Origin: Cristatella mucedo
Taxonomy: Eukaryota > Bryozoa > Phylactolaemata > Cristatellidae
Assembly: GCA_009760855.2 (NCBI GenBank)
Contig: WPIO01000008.1
Coordinates: forward strand, 2,667,001-2,731,000
Direction: 5' to 3'
DNA length: 64,000 nt
In this document: in pieces, positions 55,380 to 64,000 of the stretch
How the letters are laid out: each line of letters begins with the position of its first letter
How positions within the stretch are numbered: position 1 is the stretch's first letter
Translations under genes and position numbers: made by a program
The notes under the pieces: generated by a model
Told to the model about the DNA's origin: nothing
Databases searched by the model: none
Seen by the model: the letters and a program-made list of their open reading frames with translations, nothing else

Positions 55380-55704
55380 CTGTAGAGAACTCAAAATGGC
55401 AGCCTACAGAGTTTATCTCGCGCGACAAACTGAGAGTGAGGAGTGTCGCTGTGTCAGAAGAAGAGCAGCCGATGAAGCCGATGAAGCGAGTAATGGCCGC
55501 GATAGGTAGCCGCGAAGAACGGCCGGAAAGGATGCGTTCGAGTCGGCAGCAGGCGACGAGAGAGCGAGGATTCAATTGTGTCAGAGCTGCGCAAGTTAGC
55601 CCCACAGTCTAGGTGGAACCCGCGAAGCATAAGCTGTAGTCACGACATTTGCACCCCATTCACGTTCGCTCGTTGCGATTACGACGACTATCGCCGTCAC
55701 GAAA

Positions 55705-55785
55705 CAGCTGTAAAGGGTCTAGAAAGAGATTGAGTTCTCTGAGGGCGTTTTATAGAGTGTATTATTATTATTATTATTATTACGA
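55705..55785 (+). mobile_element. LINE-A 3' tail
   Basis: TGTAAAGGGTCTAGAAAGAG ATTGAGTTCTCTGAGGGCG, then (TTA)n; only about 80 bases. Confidence 0.7.
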
Positions 55786-56342
55786 AATAGCTGCGACATG
55801 TTTTCGCGAACCCGCCAGCAGAAGCATGCCGAGGGACATAGGATGGTACGTGACTGCTCGACGACTCAAATGAACCAATAACGAATCGGCGGGGCTAGCT
55901 AGCTGCGTTCGCCGGAAGGGCTGCTGCTGCATATGGCGTACCGCAGTCGAGGACCATCGGTCATGCTGGCACTGGAAGCTCCTTTGCCGCGCGAGCTGAG
56001 CGTTAAAGCGTGTCCATCCGCGACTGCTCACTATCGTCAACCTAGGCTCTATGGCTCTCTTGACTGTGGAGGCAGACGATTATTCCAAACTCACAGCTTT
56101 GTGAATTAATTCGTTTTCGAGGACGAAGCCGCTCTACTCAACGTTAAAATGCTCCGAGTCGGCTGGAAGAAGAAATGAGCTAAACTCTCATCTCTTACTC
56201 GGGTCGGAATGTCATCCTAATTCTAAAACTACGATACAGCAAGACCTGCTTAAAGTTATTCTGATTGTTATTTGACCGTAGCGCGTAAGATATTACGTGC
56301 CCGTGGATATCTAAAACGCTCATCGCTTCGGGCTGCTGGGTC

Positions 56343-56412
56343 TCCCTCGCCGGCGGCTGCGTTAGCTCTCCCACGCCGGCGGCTGCGTTAGCTCTCCCAC
56401 GCCGGTGGCTAG
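56343..56412. repeat. 27-bp tandem repeat, 2.5 copies
   Basis: Unit CGCCGGCGGCTGCGTTAGCT then CTCCCAC. Confidence 0.85.
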
Positions 56413-56779
56413 TAACCTGCATGTTAGTTACGATCGTCCGCAGCTCTTATCGCTTCGTCATCAAAAATCAAATGCATTCATAGATATTAATGCTGCTGCT
56501 AAGATTCTTTAACTATGCATTAACAAAAGAAAAGCACCCCGGTGCCGTCGCGGCGGCCGGACCCGGAACAGCTCAGACGCCGCTCGTTGGGCGGGAACTG
56601 CGAGCTGAGTAGCCGCTCGTTTGATATTCCAAGCTTTGTCTCGAACCGGTCAGCACGCTCCCCCACATGTGTCACTGTGAATCTCTCTAACTTAGTGGTC
56701 ATCGGGCTTGTCGTAACTCCATCGGCCCGACCTAACGCTTGCCTTTGGATTCCTCGCTCTTCGTGCAATAAACCTCTGG

Positions 56780-57520
56780 TAATAAGCGACCTTATTTTTT
56801 TAAATGGTCTCGACCTGCTCGCCCCAACTCAAACTTGGCTGAAATCGGTAAACTGTCCCGACAATTAAAGACGCTACCCCGACCGGTTTGTCATTATTTC
56901 ACACCCCTAGATCAATCAAGACTGGATGTGGAGCTGCTGTTACTGTGCGCTCGAAATTCAACTTCAAGCCACTTGCAGTACCCTCGAAGCAGTCTTTTGA
57001 ATCGATTGTCTTGGTCTCACCCGAAAACAAGCTACCGATGGTGGCAGTAGTCTATCGCCCACCAGGCACCAGATCCTCCTCCGTTATCTCAGATATCTCC
57101 TTGATCTCATTTCGATTCTCTGTAAAAGGAATCGATCCTTCCTCGCTACGGGCGATTTCAACGTTCACTTTAGTAACTTATCTGACGCCTTCAGCACTGA
57201 ATTTTGTGCATTGACTGACTCATTGTCTCTTGTGGCTCAAGTGCACGGCCCTACTCACATCAAGGGTCACACACTCGACCAAATGTTCTCCTATAACTGC
57301 ACTTTTCCATCACCAATTATTACCAAATCCTTCTTATCTTACCACATCCAGATCTCATTCAATTACAGTGTGTGCCCGCCTCTTCCTCCTCCTCTAAAAT
57401 CACTTGTGAATCACGAAAGCTCAAGACCCTTGACATCGATGCTGTCCGTGGGAGAATATCTGCCTCGCCTCTGCTGCTCAGTCCCCCACCAATCTGTCAT
57501 TGTTGGTAGATAGCTACAAC
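56780..57520 (+). mobile_element. LINE-A endonuclease region (5' part)
   Basis: Degenerate APE-type endonuclease: LNGLDLLAPTQTWL near 56,800, MVAVVYRPPGTRS near 57,040, and a GDFNVHFSN reading near 57,150. It continues through DSLSLVAQVHGPTHIKGHTL to the EN-RT linker, ending at TTGGTAGATAGCTACAACAC. Frame changes break it. It is the only LINE-A copy here with endonuclease sequence. Confidence 0.75.
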
Positions 57521-57985
57521 ACCCACAAGGCCCGCCACGGCTTAGCTCCTTCGTACCTAGCTGAACTGCTGCATCAGTTTCAGCCTGTTCGCGCCCTCAG
57601 GTCCTGTGTGGACAATAAACTAGCTGTCCCATTCCTCCGCTTAAAGACAGTTGGCGACAGAAGCTTTAGCTCTGCAGGTCCTAGACTGTGGAACTCGCTT
57701 CCACAATTCTTACGCAACGACAACTACTCTCCAACTGCCGACTATGGCACATCTTTTTCAGCGGTCCTGAACTGCTGCTTCTATGCTACTCACTACCTCA
57801 ACTGCTCTCCTGACTCTGCTATGCTTCCCACTTTCTCTTTGTTTCGTGAGACGAAGTCTGTTGGCTACCGAATGCGTACCGAAAGCCGCTTAGGCTGTGA
57901 GTGGGCTATACAAAACTCTCCTGCGTAACACCCACATGGTCTCTATGACTTTGTGGAGTTACTGACGGAGATACACAACACGACA
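57521..57985 (+). mobile_element. LINE-B C-terminal half fused to LINE-A
   Basis: It begins CCACAAGGCCCGCCACGGCT, which is internal to LINE-B (about 21,026), immediately after LINE-A linker sequence. It encodes LAELLHQFQPVRALRSCVDN, FSSAGPRLWNSLPQFLRND and CSPDSAMLPTFSLFRETKSV, then the LINE-B tail ACGGAGATACACAAC. The open frame runs 57,500-57,928 across the joint. Confidence 0.85.
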
Positions 57986-57986
57986 T

Positions 57987-59236
57987 TATAATAATAATAA
58001 TAATAATAATATTGCACTTGATAAAGCGCCCTCAGAAAACTTAATCTCTTTCTAGGCGCTTTACATTTGCTGCAAAGTGATACGCAACAGAATAGTAAGT
58101 AAAATCATGCTTGAAAAACAAACAAAATGAATAACATGGTTAGGGGTTACATGCACTGGGTCAGCATGCAAATGTGGTTAGTGGCAGCATGAACAGTGTC
58201 AGCACGCATAAGCACATCGAGGACGAATCACAAGGACCCACTAAATGCTGTCCTAAATAGGTATGTTTTTAAGTTTCTTTTAAATGTGGTCAGGTCAGGG
58301 GATGTTCTGATGCAGGTCGGGAGGGAGTTCCAGGCTGTGGGAGCATACGAGCTAAATGCACGGTCTCCAAAGGATTTAAGGTTTGTACGAGGTATTTCTA
58401 GACTGTTGGATTCAGAAAAGCGAGTGGTACGATGCTTTGCCTGATGGGGTAGTATATCTGAAAGATAAGCTGGAGCCATAGAATGAAGAGACCTAAAAGT
58501 GAGCGACAAAACCTTGAAGTCAATCCGTTGCTTGACTGGTAACCAGTGCAGGTCGGCGAGAAGTGGAGTAATGTGGCAACTGCGACGCTCACGACAGACA
58601 AGCCAGCTGCAGAGTTTTGCACCAGCTGCAATCGCCTGATCGCACATGCTGGTAGGCCAGTAAGCAGTGAGTTGCAGAAGTCGAGACGAGATCTCACGAA
58701 TGCATGGACCAACTTGGACGTGGTATCCTTATCTAAACAAGCCCTAATTTTAGTAATGTTATGAAGCTGAAAATAGGCGGATTTGACTGTGGAGCTGATG
58801 TGGTCGTCTAACGACAGGTCGCTTTGGAATATGACACCTAGATTTCGAGCTGATGCAACTGGAGATATGCTGGCAGAGCCAATTTTGAAAGTCAGCCTTT
58901 CCAATTTCTGAATAACACTAGGTTTGCCCATAACTAGTAAGTTAGTTTTATCATCGTTTAGTTTTAGAAAATTTGCTGCCATCCATGATCGGATGTCATC
59001 AATGCATGCAGCAAGTGAGTTGAGAGAACTTGAGGTGCTCGAAGGCTGGGAGGGATCAAAGCAAAGGTACAACTGAGTGTCATCCGCATAGAAGTGAAAG
59101 CCTAGATTGTGCTTGGCAATCACATCAGCGAGAGGGAGAGTATAAACGGTGAAAAGGACCGGACCTAGCACAGAGCCCTGAGGTACTCCATATTTTAGAG
59201 GTACTTCAGATGATCTTTGTCCATTCACGTCATTAG
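57987..59236 (-). mobile_element. LINE-A, RT core to 3' end (minus)
   Basis: The minus-strand frame from about 59,230 gives [20 protein letters not shown], then [20 protein letters not shown] and [20 protein letters not shown], with an intact YADD. It continues through the thumb to [14 protein letters not shown] and the C-terminal domain (58,228-58,647 in another frame). It is the best preserved RT core in the window. The 3' tail is (ATT)n at 57,987. Confidence 0.85.
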
Positions 59237-60735
59237 TTACATTAGTTACATTAGTTGACATGCTCGACGAGTTTGCATCTCTGACTAGGCGAACTTCGCG
59301 CCCTCGCCCAGACGGCCTATGGTTTACCACAGACATTAAACTAGCTTGGTCTACTAAGCGCAAGCTTGAAAAAAACATACAAAAGATCAGGCCTGACTGT
59401 CCGTCGACAGGCATACGAGGACTACTGTAGGTCGCACCAATTGATCCTAGCAAAGGCCAAGTCTAGCTTCTATAAAAAAAACATTGTTGAATCACAGGTG
59501 CACAATCCAAAAATGCTGATGTTGACGATCAACCATCTTCTCAACCGCTCACAGATTAGCTCTTTACAGGATGATCCTTGTGATGATCCAGCTGATCGCT
59601 TTTCTCGATTCTTCGTCCAGAAGATAGACAAGATAAGGGAGTCCATCCCTGCGATGGCAGCATCCCCCTAGAATGCTGTCCCTCGATTCCTGGCTGCAGC
59701 TCAATGTCTACATTTAGGCAGGTCACTAGTGATCGCGTCCTGAAGTTCATATCCCAATCAAAGAAGACAAGTCTTTTAGACCATATTCCCGCTGTCCTGC
59801 TCCTACGTTGCATTGACCTGCTGCTGCCATGCATAACTAACATCAGAAATATGTCATTAACCTCAAGTCATGTCCCAGCACCTTTCGAAAAAGCTGTAGT
59901 CAGGCCACTTCTCAAGAAAGCGACACTAGGCCAAGAGAACTTGAGCAACTACCGCTCAGTCTCCCTTCTACCATTCCTATAAAAGACACTGGAACGAGTC
60001 GTAGCGGACCAGCAGAACTCATATGCCACATCTAAGTTGGTCCATGCATTCGTGACATCCCGTCTCGACTTCTGCAACTCGCCGCTTACTGGCCTACCAG
60101 CATGTGCGATCAGGCGATTGCAGCTGGTGCAAAACTGCAGCTAGGCTTGTCTGTCGTGAGCGTCGCAGTTGCCACATCACACCACTTCTCGCCGACCTGC
60201 ACTGGCTCCCAGTCAAGCAATGGATCGACTTCAAGGTTTTGTCGCTCACTTGTAGGTCCCTTCATTCTTTGGCTCCAGCCTATTTCTCAAATCTCCTCCC
60301 CCACCAGGCCAAGTATCGTACCACCAGCTTTTCGGAATCCAACAGTTCACCAACACCTCGTACAAACCTCAAATCCTTTGGAGACCGTGCATTTAGTTCG
60401 TATGCTCCCAAAGCCTGGAACTCACTCCCGACTTGCCTCAAAACATACCTTGACCTGACCACATTTTAAAAGAACTTAAGAACACACCTATTTAGGACAG
60501 CATTTAGGGAGTCCATGTGATTCGTCTTTCATGTGTTTATGCGTGCTGACACTGTGCATGCTGCCACTAACTATACCTGCACGCTGACCCTGTGCATGTA
60601 GCCCATAGCCATGTTATTCGTGCTGTTTTTCAAGCATGATATTACTCACCATTCAATCGTGTTTCCCTTTTCAGCAAATGTAAAGCACCTAGAAAGAGAT
60701 TGAGTTCTCTGAGGGTGCTTTATCAATTGTGTTAT
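59237..60735 (+). mobile_element. LINE-A internal-deletion copy (plus)
   Basis: It starts in the EN-RT linker ([20 protein letters not shown]), passes RT block LSNYRSVSLLPFL, then jumps at about 60,022 from ACTCATAT to CCACATCTAAGTTGGTCC. This removes about 760 bases including the SAAFDTIDH, GVPQGS and YADD blocks. It ends with the normal 3' UTR, hairpin and TTATTATTA. It is joined head to head to the minus copy at 59,236. Confidence 0.85.
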
Positions 60736-61150
60736 TATTATAAAGCATAACGATTAGTCTGTATGGGCTGCTTTTCCTTAGAAAAACTGTGCTTGTAGCT
60801 GTAAAGGTTCTTTTTAGTCGGGTCGTCGCTAGCGCTTGAAATCTGAAATATCATACCTCTATGGTTGCTTAATTTTTTTGACAAGTTGATCCAGAAGACC
60901 GCTTTCATGGGCCAATTCATTCCATTCGGTCATTAATCTGAGTTTAGTATTACTTATCCCAATGGCTGGCCAAACCGATTCTCTCACTGCTGCGATTGTG
61001 TAAAAGGGCCGCTGATAATCAATCGCCACTTGATCTCTAGTTAGTCTTTGTTATGACCGCCAGATTTGTCATTTTTTTAAATCGGACAAATTTAGCCCTA
61101 CCCCTTTGCTAAAAAAGCTGAGTTGGTTCCTGGTTGATTTCGAACGCAAC
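60736..61150. other. No supported gene
   Basis: AT-rich, without recognisable motifs. Confidence 0.4.
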
Positions 61151-61154
61151 CTAT

Positions 61155-61290
61155 CATTAAAGGGTTAGCTTACTTAACAGTTTCATTTATATAGCGGCAG
61201 AATAGCCTTTACGGCTATCACCACCGCTTGCGGTGGGCAATAATCGATCGCCCACTGCAGGACTGACACCCACGACTTAGGTCGTGTACA
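61155..61290 (-). mobile_element. tRNA-derived SINE, partial
   Basis: Minus strand: GTCGTGGGTGTCAGTCCTGC, GTGGGCGATCGATTATTGCC, ACCGCAAGCGGTGGTGATAG and CCGTAAAGGCTATTC. Confidence 0.65.
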
Positions 61291-61299
61291 GCGAAAATT

Positions 61300-61330
61300 T
61301 TCTCTCTCTCTCTCTCTCTCTTCCTCTCTG
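61300..61330. repeat. Short (CT)n
   Basis: About 10 CT units. Confidence 0.8.
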
Positions 61331-61394
61331 AATTAGGAGGCCAGCCTAAACTTCTCTGCCACACTTGGCTGGACTACTAAACAGTGCCCTTGAG

Positions 61395-61460
61395 TCCTCT
61401 GAGGGCAATCTCTGACTTCTGAGGACAATCTCTGACCTCTAAGGGCAATCTCTGCCCGTC
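61395..61460. repeat. 20-bp tandem repeat, about 3 copies
   Basis: Unit CAATCTCTGACTTCTGAGGA, with variants. Confidence 0.8.
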
Positions 61461-61619
61461 CCCTTCTTCTGTTTCGAGGCTACTGGCGAAAGGTGCTCTT
61501 GATACGAATAGCTAGACTTGGGGAAAGAATGACCGCAGATCGTACTCAACGATGAGCACTTTCAGCTGCCAATTCTCACCCTTCTTTTCTAGAACGAAGA
61601 ATAGTATGTGCAACGTCCT

Positions 61620-61775
61620 CCTTTATGGAGAGGCAGACGGCAGACGAGCCCTTGTGGCTATCACCCGGCCTTCAGCAGGACAGACTAGATTGTCTACTGC
61701 AGGACTCGAACCCAAGACTTAGACGGTGAAATTCTCGTACCGTATCGTATCGCGGCCAGTCCTTCGCAGCTCCTT
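61620..61775 (-). mobile_element. tRNA-derived SINE, diverged
   Basis: Minus strand: GTCTTGGGTTCGAGTCCTGC AGTAGACAATC, then GATAGCCACAAGGGCTC. Confidence 0.55.
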
Positions 61776-61869
61776 CTATGCTACCTACATCCGCCGGCCG
61801 CCATTCTCATGACTCCATCGTGATTCTCATTTCTTCGTGGGATGAAGGCATTAAACAGGCTATTCTAGG

Positions 61870-62575
61870 CCTTTAATTAAGAAAGCAACACTAGACCAAG
61901 AGAACTTGAACAGCCTCCGAGCAGCCTCCCTTCTACCGTTCCTATCAGACACAGGAACGAGTTGTGGCAGACCAGCTGAACTCTTCTATTGAAACCTCTA
62001 GCCTAGCAAGTAAGTTACAGTCTGGATTTAGAGCTAATCAGTCCACAGAGTCAGCATTGCTTCGAGTGTATAACGAACTTCTTTGGGAATGCAGACTTCG
62101 GTAAAGTTTCTCTGCTTGTGTTGCTTGATCCTTCTGCAGCTTTTGACACTGTCAATCACCAAGACCTCGAGCGCGTCTCATCTCGCCTGAGCATCACTGG
62201 TACTGCACTGCAATTGTTGAAGTCCTACCTCAGTGGGAGACTCCAGAGTATTGATGCGAACAGACAACGGTCATCCGAAGATCCATTGAGGTGCGGGGGT
62301 ACCTCGCAGGGCTCTCTGTGTGCTCGGTCTGCTTCTCTTTACAGTGCATACTCTCCCTATTGCCGATATGGTCGTCAAGCACAACCTAGGCTTTCACTTT
62401 TATGCAAACGACATTCACTTGTATTTGTATTTGCTTCGATCCCTCCCTGCTTCTAATACGTCGAATCGTCTTCATGCCTTGCAGCATGTATTGCTGACAT
62501 TAACACTCGGATGACATCAAACTTTCTCTAATTAAAAGACGATAAAACCAACTTACTAGTTACTCAGGTCACTAG
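61870..62575 (+). mobile_element. LINE-A fragment, RT core
   Basis: It encodes degenerate RT blocks: LKKATLDQEN-like start, LDPSAAFDTVNHQDL (62,118 on), [40 protein letters not shown] and YANDIHLYL (YADD altered to YAND). It ends near the KDDKT motif, without a 3' tail. Confidence 0.8.
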
Positions 62576-63055
62576 AAACCGTCGATTCAGATGAAGCAGG
62601 TGGCTGCAAGCAGTGAAGACCATCATAGTATCAGTTTACACAGACGGTCTTCGTTCATGCAGCCTGTTGCAGAAACGGAGGCATTGCCTGGTTGCAGATG
62701 CAGAATAAACATGTGTGCTCAGGCATAGAAACGAAAGTGGAACACTAGAAATTCAGGTCACTAGACTGAGTGACCGAAACCAAAGTTGACGCATGGGCTG
62801 AGATATCATCCTTGACGGTTGCGTTCAAAGCTCGGTTGCTGGCATCGCTAAATTGCTCCTACACTTTCCTGCATGTGGCAAGCGCCCATGCCCTGCTCCG
62901 AACGCTCTGCACCTCTGCTTAAGTGAATGTCATCACTGAGCTGTGCATTTGCAGAAAGCACACTCGGTGCACTAGCAATTGCACACTCCGTGTGTGTGCC
63001 GAAAATTCAGTCTGAGGCAGACAACAATCCTACGCACTATCCGAATTCAGCGCAG
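62576..63055. other. No supported gene
   Basis: A hint of an RNase H-like TDG stretch at about 62,640 (VYTDGLRSC) is too weak to call. Confidence 0.3.
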
Positions 63056-63061
63056 CGAACT

Positions 63062-63205
63062 CACCCGGTGGCTAAGTTATTGGTGCTTACAGATTCTGGT
63101 GCATGAGGAGGTCGCACGCTCGAGTCCTGTTGGCAGTGAGACTTTCTGTCCCGGCCCACTTACAGCGTGCCGAGACAGGCCCACTGTGCCTGTGGAGCCC
63201 TAGGC
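63062..63205 (+). mobile_element. Second tRNA-derived SINE type
   Basis: CCGGTGGCTAAGTTATTGGT GCTTACAG and GGAGGTCGCACGCTCGAGTC have A/B-box layout, followed by a body unrelated to the main SINE family (CAGTGAGACTTTCTGTCCCG). Confidence 0.45.
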
Positions 63206-64000
63206 CAACCTAGACACGTCTCCTCGAAGAGTACCGAGTGGCCTCTGGAAGTGGCTCGGCTCGAGGCGTGGTGAAAAACACTAATCGCCCCTCCCCCTCC
63301 CCCCCACAAACACACACACCGATCAAGCTAGCGGCTACCGACACGGCATCCACTTTGAAGCCCAGCCCGAGATCATCTGCCGGCACTGGCCCTTGTGCTT
63401 TATCACCAGTAGACCTTTGATTCGCTCATCCGCTGCGGTGCCATTAATACGATTCCATTGGCCAGCTCAACATCGAGGCGGGCAACGCCGGCCCGTGCTC
63501 TCCGCGATGCACTCAGAAAACACCAGCACTCTCGCCTGCTGTAATGAGAGCACCCAGCAATTCGCTCATTGCAGGACCATGCACGGTGGCAGGGCTGTGG
63601 CCAGCCAAGCGACAGAGAAATCAGAAATCTCATGAGATACATCCTCCACTCGTGCCTCGCTAACAAAAAAGCCGTCGGTCGCACGCTTCGCTCTTTCAAC
63701 GGACCGCTCTTTGCCACCGTCAGCCACGAGCAAGCTTTCAAGATGAGGGCCACCTGCATTAATGCTCAGCCGACACAGTTTCGTTTATATTTGGCCACGG
63801 GTTTGGCTCTTCATACATTTGCAGGCGCCCGGATGTGCAAGCCAGGAATGGGCCCACGAAGGGCCACCGATACTGCCCCGGCCGCCTGGAGCCCCAAAAG
63901 ACGTCACCGCCATGAGTGACCGCACAGAGGCCGCCGCGTAAACAAGAGATGCAGCAACGCTAAGCCAACTGCGGGCTGACCCGGCCTCGTCTGGAGACGC
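63206..64000. other. No supported gene
   Basis: Open frames on both strands without family features. A C-rich tract with CA repeats lies at 63,285-63,320. Confidence 0.4.

Noticed and set aside
62630..62760. RNase H-like domain (VYTDG)
   Set aside because: Only a few residues fit, and the frame breaks at once.

Overview
This window looks like nuclear DNA of an animal, most likely a marine invertebrate. The evidence is a multi-exon gene with GT-AG introns that encodes a collagen, EGF and transmembrane protein, CR1/L2-type LINE fragments with an ATT-repeat tail, tRNA-derived SINEs, and very long CT/GA and TA microsatellites. I cannot fix the phylum from sequence alone; a sponge or another early-branching animal would fit.

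The main gene lies on the minus strand from about 45,632 down to 24,316. I could assemble 16 exons whose splice phases agree at every junction, giving about 1,606 residues. In order they encode two copies of an IgGFc-binding-like module, each ending in a metal-binding GDGVDN(D/N)C(D/N)G motif. These are followed by an uninterrupted collagen triple helix of 123 Gly-X-Y triplets, a partial EGF plus two calcium-binding EGF domains, an alanine-rich linker, one transmembrane helix and a charged tail of about 50 residues. The 5' end (signal peptide exon) was not found. The architecture suggests a cell-surface adhesion, matrix or recognition receptor, probably trimeric. I do not know a described protein with this combination.

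From 1 to 24,000 the window is mostly mobile-element debris: LINE-A and LINE-B fragments, three diverged copies of an AT-rich unit with coding-like remnants, and a 0.47 kb direct duplication (8-474 and 13,840-14,307). It also holds a pair of inverted paralogous genes of unknown function (7,340-8,990 minus and 15,600-17,165 plus). Each paralog has a TATA box, the same first exon and a poly(A) signal. The minus copy has an open frame of 270 codons; the plus copy is frameshifted in a CTG/CCG-rich tract.

From 45,700 to 56,500 lie a GC-rich upstream region, DNA-transposon-like remnants, SINEs with LINE-like tails, a perfect 42-nt palindrome and one possible coding exon (51,526-52,376). From 56,700 to 64,000 is a cluster of rearranged LINEs, including a LINE-A/LINE-B chimera and a head-to-head pair, with more SINE relics.
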